14,369 nt of DNA from Rhodospirillaceae bacterium (GTDB lineage Bacteria > Pseudomonadota > Alphaproteobacteria > MPNO01 > UBA2964), in contig JABJKO010000282.1 in NCBI GenBank assembly GCA_018660305.1, forward strand, positions 1 to 14,369. Direction: 5' to 3'. This document shows positions 7,096-14,343 of the stretch, one piece after another. The notes beneath the pieces were generated by a model. It had not been told where the DNA came from, made no database searches, and saw only the letters and a list, made by a program, of their open reading frames with translations. Position 1 is the stretch's first letter. Each line of letters opens with the position of its first letter. The position numbers were made by a program, and so were the translations under genes.

Positions 7096-7692
7096 CTACC
7101 CGTCATCGCCGGAATTCGGCAGGGCATCTGCTTTTTCGATGCGCACGATATGGTGCAGGCTCGCCCGCAGATAGTCATACCCTGTAATCAGCGTCAATGC
7201 CGCCGCAATCCACAGGCCGGTTTCGCCGATAAGCCGTGTCGGCAGGGCCTCCGGTCCGGAATCACCGACGATCAGAAATCCGATGGCGAACATCTGGATC
7301 ATGGTTTTCCACTTGGCCAGGGCACTGACCGGCACGCTGATGCGAATGCCCGCGAGAAACTCCCGGAGACCGGAGACCAGGATCTCGCGGCACAGGATCA
7401 CCACGGCCGGCAAAATCATCAGTCCGCTGACCTGACCGAACCCGGTGAGGAGCAACAATGCCGCGGCAACCAGCAGCTTGTCCGCGATGGGGTCGAGGAA
7501 TCGGCCAAAATCGGATTGCTGGCCATAGGCGCGGGCCAGATAGCCATCGAAGAAGTCGGTAATGGCGGCGATGCCGAACAGACCACAGGCCAGCCACTTG
7601 CCGAGATCGGATTCGAGATAAAACAGCGCGACGATGCCGGGGATCGCGGCGATCCGAAACAGGGTGAGAAGATTTGGGGGGCTGGTTAGCAT
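7096..7692 (-). CDS. pgsA: CDP-diacylglycerol-glycerol-3-phosphate 3-phosphatidyltransferase PgsA
   Basis: Integral membrane enzyme of 198 aa that makes phosphatidylglycerol phosphate from CDP-diacylglycerol and glycerol 3-phosphate. The CDP-alcohol phosphotransferase motif D-G-x2-A-R-x8-G-x3-D-x3-D is complete (DGYLAR, eight residues, GRFLDPIAD), giving the metal and CDP-binding aspartates. It is preceded by the usual N-terminus PPNLLTLFRIAAIPGI. Several hydrophobic helices follow. The start is the ATG at 7690-7692, with AGGA 8 nt upstream; a GTG one codon earlier is also possible. The gene lies 67 bp after uvrC and upstream of mobB, and pgsA next to uvrC is a common alphaproteobacterial order. 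Confidence 0.95.
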   Translation of the reverse strand: MLTSPPNLLTLFRIAAIPGIVALFYLESDLGKWLACGLFGIAAITDFFDGYLARAYGQQSDFGRFLDPIADKLLVAAALLLLTGFGQVSGLMILPAVVILCREILVSGLREFLAGIRISVPVSALAKWKTMIQMFAIGFLIVGDSGPEALPTRLIGETGLWIAAALTLITGYDYLRASLHHIVRIEKADALPNSGDDG

Positions 7693-7758
7693 CACATCAT
7701 TCCTACGCGGCCAATCGTGCCGCCTGTGTGTTCAGCGCCGACCGTCTGGTCCGCCATT

Positions 7759-9672
7759 CTAACCATCTGCATGAAAATGGTCATAAATTTTCTTCGCCAG
7801 CGGTCGGCTGATTCCGCTTACGGTTTCGAGATCCGCCAGCCCCGCTTCACCGACCGCCCGGCCGGATCCGAAATGATGCAGCAGGGCGCGTTTTCGCAGC
7901 CCGCCAACGCCGGGGATGTCATCGAGTTGGGATCGCGTAATTCCCTGGCTGCGTCTGGTGCGATGGCTGCCGATGGCAAACCGGTGGGCCTCGTCGCGAA
8001 GCCGCTGAAGGTAATAGAGAACCGGGTCATTGGGCGCCATCATAAAGGACCGGCGTCCGTTGATATGAAAACGTTCGCGTCCGGCATCCCGGTCCGGCCC
8101 CTTGGAAATCCCGACGACCGGTATATCGTCCACCGCAAGATCCGTGAGGACTTCCGACACCGAGCTCAACTGGCCTTCCCCGCCATCGATCAACAGTAAA
8201 TCCGGCCATGTGCCCGATTGGCGGTCCGGATCTTCCTGCAGGGCGCGGCGGAATCGCCGGGTCATGACTTCGCGCATCATGCCGTAATCGTCACCCGGTG
8301 AGAGTGTCTTGTCGCGAATATTGAATTTGCGATAGGCCGGTTTTTCGAAACCTTCGGGACCGGCAACGATCATGGCCCCGACCGGGTTGGTGCCGGAAAT
8401 ATGGCTATTGTCATACACTTCGATGCGGGCCGGCGGGCCATCGAGGTTAAAGGCATCGGCGACGCCTTCCAGCAACCGCCGCTGGGCGGCGCTTTCCGAC
8501 AGGCGGCGGGCCAGAGATTCTCGCGCATTGGCCAGCGCGTGTTCGATCAGATTGCGTTTGGTGCCACGGATCGGGCGTGTCGCTGTCACCTTACGGTTTG
8601 CCCGCAGGGTGAGTGCCGCCTCGATCAGATCCGCATCGGGCACTGCTTCGCTGAGAAGCACCAATGCCGGCGGCTCCTTGTCGGCATAAAATTGCCCGAT
8701 AAAGGCGGCGAGAACCTGATCGGCCGGCAGGCCGGCCGCGCGGGTGGGAAAATAGGTGCGGTTGCCGAAATTCTGGCCCGCCCGGTAAAAGAAAACCTGG
8801 ACGCAAACCAGCCCGCCCCCTTCGGCGATGGCGATCACGTCGGCATTCCCCAGCCTGGCCACATTGACGTCCTGATGGGCCTGGATCTGGGTAAGCGCCT
8901 GAATGCGGTCGCGGAAAATCGCCGCGGATTCATACTCCGTTGCGTCCGACGCGTCCTGCATGCGGGTTGAAAGGGCGTCCTGAATATTGCGGCTGTGACC
9001 GGTCAGAAAATCCCGCGCCTCGTCGACGATGGCGCCATAATCCTCCGGGCTGATGCGTCCGACACAGGGCGCCGTGCAGCGTTTGATCTGGTATTGCAGG
9101 CAGGGCCGTGTGCGGCTGGTAAAGATGCTGTCAGAGCAGTTGCGCAGAGGGAAGGCGCGCTGTAGCGCAGCAAGGGTCCTGTTGACAGCCCCGGCGGAGG
9201 CGAACGGGCCAAAATATTCTCCCGGCTTCGACCGGGCGCCGCGGTGTTTGATCAATTGCGGCCAATCGGATTTGCCGGTCAGCAGAATAAAGGGAAAGGA
9301 TTTGTCGTCGCGCAGCAGGACATTGTAGCGCGGCTTGAGCTGCTTGATCATATTGCTTTCAAGCAGGAGCGCCTCGACTTCCGTGTGAGTCTGGATGACC
9401 TCCACGGAGGCTGTAGCCGCGATCATGCGCTGGATGCGGACGGGCAATGCCTGCGGACGGGTATAGGCTGTCACCCGGCGTTTGAGATTCTTCGCCTTGC
9501 CGACGTAAAGAGGCTTGCCGTCTTTGTCGGCCATCCGGTAGACCCCGGCGCTGCCCGACAGGGTCTTCAGTGCCGCAGCGATGGTGTCGACTCCACGGGC
9601 CAGCGAGGGCGCGGCCGGCGGCTCACGCGTCTTCGTGGGTTCTGAAATTTGATTCTCGGTAGCTTTAGTCAT
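7759..9672 (-). CDS. uvrC: Excinuclease ABC subunit C (UvrC)
   Basis: Nuclease of nucleotide excision repair that cuts on both sides of a lesion marked by UvrA/UvrB; 637 aa from the ATG at 9670-9672. A GTG 33 bp upstream would give 648 aa; neither has a strong ribosome site. Order of parts: GIY-YIG nuclease (GVYRM at 43, LYVGKAKNLKRRV at 55, Glu in ALLLESNMIK) for the 3' cut; a four-Cys segment (NCSDSIF, RPCLQYQIKRCTAPC, spacing 13, 8 and 4) matching the cysteines proposed to hold an Fe-S cluster in E. coli UvrC; a UVR-type region near AIFRDRIQAL that contacts UvrB; and the RNase H-like domain with EVYDNSHISG, LLLIDGGEGQL and ISKGPDRDAGRE for the 5' cut. Two helix-hairpin-helix motifs (IPGVGGLRKRALL, VSGISRPLAKKIY) close the protein. 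It appears intact and is first in its cluster. Confidence 0.97.
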   Translation of the reverse strand: MTKATENQISEPTKTREPPAAPSLARGVDTIAAALKTLSGSAGVYRMADKDGKPLYVGKAKNLKRRVTAYTRPQALPVRIQRMIAATASVEVIQTHTEVEALLLESNMIKQLKPRYNVLLRDDKSFPFILLTGKSDWPQLIKHRGARSKPGEYFGPFASAGAVNRTLAALQRAFPLRNCSDSIFTSRTRPCLQYQIKRCTAPCVGRISPEDYGAIVDEARDFLTGHSRNIQDALSTRMQDASDATEYESAAIFRDRIQALTQIQAHQDVNVARLGNADVIAIAEGGGLVCVQVFFYRAGQNFGNRTYFPTRAAGLPADQVLAAFIGQFYADKEPPALVLLSEAVPDADLIEAALTLRANRKVTATRPIRGTKRNLIEHALANARESLARRLSESAAQRRLLEGVADAFNLDGPPARIEVYDNSHISGTNPVGAMIVAGPEGFEKPAYRKFNIRDKTLSPGDDYGMMREVMTRRFRRALQEDPDRQSGTWPDLLLIDGGEGQLSSVSEVLTDLAVDDIPVVGISKGPDRDAGRERFHINGRRSFMMAPNDPVLYYLQRLRDEAHRFAIGSHRTRRSQGITRSQLDDIPGVGGLRKRALLHHFGSGRAVGEAGLADLETVSGISRPLAKKIYDHFHADG

Positions 9673-9717
9673 GCGCCCGATACCGATTGCTGGATGGCGA
9701 AACACCGGCGTGAAATA

Positions 9718-9740
9718 TTGTCCACGATGGCTGTGGACAA
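9718..9740. repeat. Inverted repeat with DnaA-box-like arms
   Basis: TTGTCCAC and GTGGACAA are perfect 8-bp arms around GATGGCT. It begins 46 bp upstream of the uvrC ATG. It could be two head-to-head weak DnaA sites or an operator for uvrC; there is no T-run, so it is not a typical terminator for folB. Confidence 0.6.
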
Positions 9741-9804
9741 GTCTGTAGATAACATTCCGATCAGACCGTCACACTATTGCAATCATTGTATTTCTACCAA
9801 ACTG

Positions 9805-9816
9805 CCTAAATTTAGG
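9805..9816. repeat. Perfect 12-bp palindrome CCTAAATTTAGG
   Basis: A gap-free palindrome inside the AT-rich part of the folB-uvrC intergenic region, 133 bp upstream of the uvrC ATG. It could be an operator or a structural element. Only its symmetry is directly visible. Confidence 0.5.
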
Positions 9817-10009
9817 GCAAATCCGCTAACATATTGAAATTTATGAAATAAACGAATACCCGATAATAAGTTTCTCTTAAGACTAGTAAAAATTCTATGA
9901 AAACAAGATAGGTTTCTGTCCATCATGACGGAATTATGGCGGAACGAATCCCCTGTGCACAATTCCAGCTTTCTGGTTCCATTTCGTCTTTACAGGTACT
10001 TAATATTCG

Positions 10010-10420
10010 TTACTGAGTATTAACCCGTTCTATTTCAACCCCTACACTACCGGCATCGGCGAATACATCTAGCTTTTCGACCCGTACCTTCACCTTTCTT
10101 ACCCGGTGGTCCTTGAGGCAGGTAGCGGCTGTCATCTCTGCAAGGGTTTCTACTAGGTTGATGTGTCCGGCGGCGACAATGTCGCGTACGGCGGAGACAA
10201 TTTCCTCGTAGCAGACGACATCGGACAACCGGTCCTGGTTCGACCAACCGTCTTCCAGAACCTCCATATCCAGATTGAGCCGGACGCGCTGGCGGCCATC
10301 TTTTTCGTGACGGTGTACGCCAATCAGCGCCGGCAGGGTCAGATCGCGGACGAAGACCTGCCGGGTCGCGGCACCGGGTGCCGGTTGATGGAGAGGCTGA
10401 ATGATACTCGGTGACGTCAT
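10010..10420 (-). CDS. folB: Dihydroneopterin aldolase FolB
   Basis: Folate-pathway enzyme (136 aa) that converts 7,8-dihydroneopterin to 6-hydroxymethyl-7,8-dihydropterin and glycolaldehyde. The catalytic residues known from E. coli and S. aureus all line up with a constant shift of about 17: Glu39 in IGVHRHE, Tyr71 in VVCYEEIV, Glu91 in NLVETLAE and Lys116 in VRVEKLDV. The C-terminus SVGVEIERVN is typical. About 17 extra polar residues precede the first strand compared with E. coli; the ATG at 10418-10420 with AAAGGA about 10 nt upstream is nevertheless the natural start. It follows the pteridine reductase gene by 44 bp and is the last gene of that operon. Confidence 0.94.
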   Translation of the reverse strand: MTSPSIIQPLHQPAPGAATRQVFVRDLTLPALIGVHRHEKDGRQRVRLNLDMEVLEDGWSNQDRLSDVVCYEEIVSAVRDIVAAGHINLVETLAEMTAATCLKDHRVRKVKVRVEKLDVFADAGSVGVEIERVNTQ

Positions 10421-10464
10421 GGATTGTCTGTCCTTTCCCGGGTCCGCCGTTCGTGCGCGGGCCG

Positions 10465-11229
10465 TTATTCTTCCGGATCGTCGGCACCCTGGCGCCAGCC
10501 GAGATGCTGACCGCCGTCGAGTGCAATCATTTGGCCGGTTAGGGCCGGTGCGGCAAGAATAAATCGCACCGCGTCACAAATTTCTTCCGGTGTCGTTCCC
10601 CGTTGCAGCGGTGTCGAGCTGCTTTGCCGGGCAAATTGCGCCTCTGTTTGGCGTGGGCTCGGTAAGGCGGGGCCGGGCCCGATCGCGTTTACCCGAATGC
10701 GCGGCGCCAGCGCCAATGCGAGTGTCTGGGTCAGCGTCCACAGGCCGGCCTTGCTCAACGTGTAGCTGACGAAATGCGGGGTCAGGTTCCAGACACGTTC
10801 GTCGATCAAATTGATCACCGCGCCATTGGCGCTTTGTGGCAGGGCGCGCGCGAATTCCTGGGTCAGCACGAAGGGCGCCCGCAGATTGGTCTCCATATGA
10901 AGATCCCATGAAGCGCGTGTGACACTCTCAGCCGTATCATGCTCAAAGCAGGCAGCGTTATTGATCAGGCAGGTGATCGGCCCTATTGCGGCTGCTGCGT
11001 GATCTACCAACTGTGATGTTTCGGATTCGATTGCCAGGTTTGCCTGGACGGCGCTTGCCTGTCCGCCCGCCGTTTCGATCTCGGCGACCACGGACTGCGC
11101 CGCCTCCGCGGAATCGTTGTAGTGCACGGCGACGTTCCAGCCTTTTCCGGCAAGATCGAGGGCGATGGCTCGGCCTATGCGGTGGGATGCTCCCGTGACC
11201 AGGGCATTCCGGGGTGTGATATTGGTCAT
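10465..11229 (-). CDS. folM: Pteridine reductase-type SDR (FolM/PTR1-like)
   Basis: A 254-aa NADPH-type short-chain reductase. The cofactor motif is TGASHRIGRAIA (12-23), with Arg17 at the place of the PTR1 pterin-contacting arginine. NNAACF (90-95) follows, then NLIDERVWNLTPHFVSYTLSK. Here Asp143 replaces the usual SDR Ser exactly 13 residues before Tyr156, and Lys160 completes the set. This Asp-Tyr-Lys layout is that of Leishmania PTR1 (Asp181, Tyr194, Lys198) and E. coli FolM, not of FabG. The end TGQMIALDGGQHLGW also resembles FolM. Such enzymes reduce dihydropterins (dihydromonapterin, dihydrobiopterin) and some reduce dihydrofolate. Position directly before folB supports a pterin role. 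The start is ATG 11227-11229, with GGGGG only 1 nt upstream as a poor ribosome site. The antiporter gene ends 31 bp upstream. Confidence 0.88.
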   Translation of the reverse strand: MTNITPRNALVTGASHRIGRAIALDLAGKGWNVAVHYNDSAEAAQSVVAEIETAGGQASAVQANLAIESETSQLVDHAAAAIGPITCLINNAACFEHDTAESVTRASWDLHMETNLRAPFVLTQEFARALPQSANGAVINLIDERVWNLTPHFVSYTLSKAGLWTLTQTLALALAPRIRVNAIGPGPALPSPRQTEAQFARQSSSTPLQRGTTPEEICDAVRFILAAPALTGQMIALDGGQHLGWRQGADDPEE

Positions 11230-11260
11230 GCCCCCAGAATGAGAGATTGCCGCCCCGGCA

Positions 11261-12229
11261 TCAAGAGGATGTTGTTGGCAACAGATGTACCGACAGGTAC
11301 AGGCAGTAAAGAAGAAGCAAAACCCCGCCTTCCCAGCGTTTGACGCGGGCGCCGGTCGCCATGAAGCCGATCAGGATCACCGTAACGGCGATCAAAACCG
11401 GTATGTCGAATCTGAGGAGGTCGGACGAGAATGACAGGGGGGCGGCGATGGCGGCCGCTCCCGCGATACCGAGAAGATTAAAAATGTTGCTGCCGATGAC
11501 ATTGCCGATACAGACATCGGAATGACCGCGCCGCGCCGCCATAAAGGCTGTTGCGAGCTCGGGCAGCGAGGTGCCAACCGCGACCAGCGTCAGACCGATT
11601 ACCTCTTCCGAAATTCCGGCGCCGCGGGCCAGCGAGGTCGCGCCAATGACGGCGATCCGCGAACCGGCGACCAAAGCGGCAAGACCCACCAGCATCGCTA
11701 TTACCAGCACCCCGACCCGGTCGGGTAATCCGACCGCGACTTCCTCGGCTTCGTCGCCATGCAGCGCGGCTGCGGGGCCGGCACTGCGGGCATCTGACCA
11801 GAGCGAATAGGCGAGATAGAGAAAGAGCCCAACAAGGAAAGCGGCGCCGTGGATAAACGTCATTGACCCCATATAGGCCACAGTCGCGAAAAAAAGTGTG
11901 GCGGCGATCATGATCATACTGTCCCGGCGGACGGCGTCCGGGTGGACAGTGAGGGGCGAGACCAGGGCGGCGGCGCCGACGATCAACAGCATGTTGGCCA
12001 TATTGCTGCCAATGACATTGCCGACGGCAATCCCCGGGACGCCGGATAGCGCAGCATCCACGCTGACCACCAGTTCGGGCGCCGAGGTGCCGAATCCGAC
12101 GATGGTCAGCCCGACGATAAAGGGGGAAATTTGAAGACGCCTGGCAATTCCGACGGCGCCCCGAATCAGGCCTTCCCCACCGGCGAGCAAGAGGGTGATC
12201 CCGGCAATGGTGATCAGAAGATCCATCAT
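11261..12229 (-). CDS. CaCA-family sodium/calcium-type antiporter (YrbG-like)
   Basis: An inner-membrane cation exchanger of 322 aa, close to E. coli YrbG (325 aa). The two family alpha-repeats are plain: GFGTSAPELVVSV with Glu52 and GNVIGSNMANMLL in the first half, AVGTSLPELATAF with Glu224 and GNVIGSNIFNLLG in the second. They are inverted copies that form the ion pathway, with a charged loop (about 145-172) between halves. This family exchanges Ca2+ for Na+ or H+; the exact ion cannot be told. The start is one of two tandem ATGs (12227-12229 or 12224-12226) without a clear ribosome site. It is the first gene of a minus-strand group with the pteridine reductase and folB, and is divergent from the Kef-type antiporter. 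No functional link with pterins is known to me, so the grouping may be just shared transcription. Confidence 0.93.
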   Translation of the reverse strand: MMDLLITIAGITLLLAGGEGLIRGAVGIARRLQISPFIVGLTIVGFGTSAPELVVSVDAALSGVPGIAVGNVIGSNMANMLLIVGAAALVSPLTVHPDAVRRDSMIMIAATLFFATVAYMGSMTFIHGAAFLVGLFLYLAYSLWSDARSAGPAAALHGDEAEEVAVGLPDRVGVLVIAMLVGLAALVAGSRIAVIGATSLARGAGISEEVIGLTLVAVGTSLPELATAFMAARRGHSDVCIGNVIGSNIFNLLGIAGAAAIAAPLSFSSDLLRFDIPVLIAVTVILIGFMATGARVKRWEGGVLLLLYCLYLSVHLLPTTSS

Positions 12230-12286
12230 CTATGACTTTGAGAGCCGATTCCGGCGTCGGATAAGGGCGATAAGACGGCGCATGGG

Positions 12287-12292
12287 TGTCAA
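12287..12292 (-). promoter_or_regulatory. Possible -35 element for the antiporter-folM-folB operon
   Basis: Read on the minus strand this is a perfect TTGACA, 58 bp before the antiporter start. No good -10 is found 16-18 nt downstream; the nearest TATCGC is at 14 nt and a TTATCC at 22 nt, so the assignment is weak. Confidence 0.25.
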
Positions 12293-12346
12293 ATGGCATG
12301 CCTCGGGACCAACCGCAAGTGGCCGGCCGCAATCTCAGATGGAGGC

Positions 12347-12375
12347 TTCGCAGTTGGACGGGCACAGGCTAGAAT
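12347..12375 (+). promoter_or_regulatory. Candidate sigma-70 promoter for the Kef-type antiporter
   Basis: TTCGCA (12347-12352) and TAGAAT (12370-12375) are exactly 17 nt apart. They match the consensus -35 in four and -10 in five of six bases. Transcription would begin near 12382, leaving a leader of about 36 nt before the ATG at 12418. Confidence 0.4.
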
Positions 12376-12417
12376 GGCCGTCTCAGCGGTAACGGGAATG
12401 CGGGCCGGATCAGTTTC

Positions 12418-14181
12418 ATGGATGACCATTCATTTCTGGCCGATGTGCTGGTTTTCCTCGTTGCCGCCGTTATCGCTGTCCCGATATTTCAGCGACTGAA
12501 ATCCAGCCTCATACTCGGGTATCTCGCTGCTGGCCTGATCATCGGCCCTCACGTTTTCGGATTGGTGCGAAACGAAACAGTGACACGCGCCCTGGCCGAG
12601 CTGGGCGTCATCTTTTTGCTGTTCACCATCGGTCTGGAGCTGACCTTTGACCGCCTCCGGGTGATCCGCCGCTATATTTTCGGACTGGGTACCGTGCAGG
12701 TCGTGGTTACGGGGGCGATTATAGGGCTTCTCGCCACCGCCGCTGCCCTCACCACCCAGAACGCCATCGTGATCGGCGGCGCGCTGGCGCTGTCCTCAAC
12801 CGCTGTGGTGATGCAGTTGCTTTCCGAACGCGGCGAGATGTCCACCCGCGTCGGCCGTGTCGCTTTTTCCATTCTGCTGCTGCAGGATCTGGCTGTTGTG
12901 CCGCTGCTTGCCATCGTACCGGCGCTGGGTGGCGCCGGTGAGGATATCGTTGTCGTTGTCCTTTGGACGGTGATCAAGGCAATCATCGCGGTTGCGGCGA
13001 TCTTCGCCTTTGGTCGTCTGATTCTGCGGCCTGTCTTCCGAATCATCGCCGTCGGCCAGTCGCCGGAAATGTTTGCGGCGATGACGCTGATGGTTCTGCT
13101 TGGCACCAGCTGGGCCACCGCCTCCTTCGGACTGTCCCTGGCCATCGGTGGCTTCATTGCCGGCATGCTGCTGGGCGAAACCGAATACCGGATGCAGGTG
13201 GCGGCGGAAATCGCGCCCTTCCGCGGGTTGCTGCTTGGGCTTTTCTTCATGACGGTCGGGCTTGATCTCGACCTGCCGCTGATTTTCGAAAAGGCGGGAC
13301 TCGTCACCAGCCTCGTTGTTTCCCTTATTCTGGGCAAGACCGGGCTGTTGGCACTGGTGGCCAGGATTTCGGGTCAACCGTGGGGGGCGTCCGTCCGTCT
13401 CGGTCTGTTGCTGTCGCAGGGCGGTGAGTTCGCCTTTATCCTGTTCGGGCTGGCAGCGCGCGATGGGCTGATGCCGATACCGGTCGCCGACCTGATGGTC
13501 GGCGTGGTTGCCATCAGTATGGCGCTGACCCCGGTTCTGGCCTGGCTGGGAGAGCGCTTCGAGACTCATATGGAGGATCGCACCAGCCCGGAAGTCACCG
13601 TCTCGGAGGCCGAAGTCAGCGATGTGCAGGATCATGTCATTATCGCCGGCTTCGGGCGTGTCGGGCAGTCGGTCGCGAAAATGCTTACCACCGCCAATAT
13701 TCCCTATGTGGCGGTGGAATTCGAGCCAACCCGCGTCAGTGAGGCCCGCAGCCAGGGGCTACCGGTCTATTACGGCGATGCCAGCCGGCCGGAAGTCCAA
13801 AAGGCGCTGGGTGCGGAGCGCGCCCGGGCAGCCGTGGTGATCATGGACAATGCCGAGGCGGCGTCACGCACCGTACATCTTTTGCATCAGCGGTTCCCCA
13901 AGATCGATATCTTCGTGCGGGCCCGCGATAACCGGCACCGGCGATCATTGGAGGAGGCCGGGGCGACGGGCATCGTCCACGAAACCTTCGAGATGAGCCT
14001 TCAGCTTGGTGGCGCGGTGCTGCGCCGTCTCGGCACACCATCGGATGATATTTATGACATCATCCAGAATTTCCGCGCCGAGGATTACGCCCCGCTGACC
14101 GACGTCATCTTCCCCGCCGAATCCGATCCGCCCCCGGAACGCCGCCAGGGCGATCGCCGCAACACAGACCCGCGGGAATGA
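12418..14181 (+). CDS. Kef-type monovalent cation:proton antiporter with RCK domain
   Basis: A 587-aa CPA2-family membrane protein (E. coli KefB 601, KefC 620). The first about 380 residues are a chain of hydrophobic helices with family marks ILGYLAAGLIIGPH, ELGVIFLLFTIGLEL, LALSSTAVVMQLLSERGE and LLLQDLAVVPLLA. The Gln156-Asp157 pair in the last is the QD form seen in Kef potassium exporters, where Na+/H+ exchangers often have DD. Residues 402 onward form a TrkA-N/RCK domain: DHVIIAGFGRVGQSVAKML with the GxGxxG nucleotide motif, VAVEFEP with an acidic residue suited to NAD(H), and VYYGDASRPE. The Kef ancillary flavoprotein KefF is not encoded nearby. It probably exports K+ in exchange for H+ under redox or electrophile control, as Kef proteins do; the ligand is not provable here. 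The ATG at 12418 has only a weak GGAT ribosome site. Confidence 0.93.
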   Translation: MDDHSFLADVLVFLVAAVIAVPIFQRLKSSLILGYLAAGLIIGPHVFGLVRNETVTRALAELGVIFLLFTIGLELTFDRLRVIRRYIFGLGTVQVVVTGAIIGLLATAAALTTQNAIVIGGALALSSTAVVMQLLSERGEMSTRVGRVAFSILLLQDLAVVPLLAIVPALGGAGEDIVVVVLWTVIKAIIAVAAIFAFGRLILRPVFRIIAVGQSPEMFAAMTLMVLLGTSWATASFGLSLAIGGFIAGMLLGETEYRMQVAAEIAPFRGLLLGLFFMTVGLDLDLPLIFEKAGLVTSLVVSLILGKTGLLALVARISGQPWGASVRLGLLLSQGGEFAFILFGLAARDGLMPIPVADLMVGVVAISMALTPVLAWLGERFETHMEDRTSPEVTVSEAEVSDVQDHVIIAGFGRVGQSVAKMLTTANIPYVAVEFEPTRVSEARSQGLPVYYGDASRPEVQKALGAERARAAVVIMDNAEAASRTVHLLHQRFPKIDIFVRARDNRHRRSLEEAGATGIVHETFEMSLQLGGAVLRRLGTPSDDIYDIIQNFRAEDYAPLTDVIFPAESDPPPERRQGDRRNTDPRE

Positions 14182-14230
14182 TTGGCGGTATAATTCCATC
14201 CCCTATCTGGTCGCCCTTCCAGTCGTCCCG

Positions 14231-14253
14231 CTGAAACCGTTTCACGGTTTCAG
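14231..14253. repeat. Hairpin-forming inverted repeat after the Kef-type gene
   Basis: CTGAAACCGT and ACGGTTTCAG are perfect 10-bp arms around TTC, 50 bp past the antiporter stop. It could end transcription or protect the mRNA end, but it lacks a following T-run; it could equally be part of a dispersed repeat together with the C-rich palindromes next to it. Confidence 0.7.
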
Positions 14254-14268
14254 TCACCCCCACCCCAG

Positions 14269-14291
14269 CCCTCCCCCATCAAGGGGGAGGG
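14269..14291. repeat. REP-like palindrome, copy 1
   Basis: CCCTCCCCC, loop ATCAA, GGGGGAGGG: 9-bp arms. The preceding CACCCCCACCCCAGC is typical of C-rich intergenic palindromes that recur in many alphaproteobacterial genomes. Copy 2 lies 52 bp downstream in reverse orientation. Confidence 0.8.
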
Positions 14292-14343
14292 GACTATTAT
14301 TAATTACCGCTCGATTGTTTATGTCGCGGCTAATACCTCGATC

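Larger units (their letters stand above)
9673..10009. other. AT-rich intergenic region upstream of uvrC with DnaA-box-like sites
   Basis: No gene is supported here. The stretch separates folB (ending at 10010) from uvrC, both on the minus strand. GC content falls sharply: about 32 percent for 9781-9840 and 25 percent for 9841-9900, against about 60 percent around it. Near-consensus DnaA boxes occur at 9718-9726 (TTGTCCACG, plus), 9740-9732 (TTGTCCACA, minus), 9752-9744 (TTATCTACA, minus) and 9962-9954 (TTGTGCACA, minus); each deviates by one or two bases from TTWTNCACA. The first two form an inverted repeat with 8-bp arms and a 7-nt spacer. A perfect 12-bp palindrome lies at 9805-9816. The uvrC promoter should lie here, but no clear -35/-10 pair was found on the minus strand. 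Confidence 0.6.

Noticed and set aside
6979..7689. Plus-strand frame of 236 codons opposite pgsA and mobB
   Set aside because: The opposite strand encodes the complete CDP-alcohol phosphotransferase motif and the MobB P-loop; this frame is Gln/Gly-rich without known features.
9649..9837. Plus-strand 62-codon frame running from the uvrC N-terminus into the AT-rich gap, with a Cys-rich CNHC stretch
   Set aside because: It starts antisense inside uvrC, has no ribosome site and ends in the low-GC block; no family resemblance is visible. A chance frame is more likely.
9877..9891. Possible CtrA site (TTAA-N7-TTAA) in the AT-rich region
   Set aside because: Only the first half matches; the second reads AAAA. 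Expected by chance in DNA of this composition.
10000..10023. TTAATA/TATTAA inverted repeat over the folB stop, considered as a terminator
   Set aside because: Six AT pairs around a 12-nt loop would be unstable and there is no T-run on the minus strand, so it is not called a terminator.
11478..12365. Long minus-strand frame (295 codons) overlapping the CaCA antiporter gene
   Set aside because: It is Arg-, Ser- and Pro-rich with no recognisable domain, whereas the other frame gives a complete antiporter with both alpha-repeats.
12672..13635. Two long minus-strand frames opposite the Kef-type gene
   Set aside because: Antisense shadows in GC-rich DNA; low-complexity Gln/Arg- or Ser/Thr-rich translations without domains.
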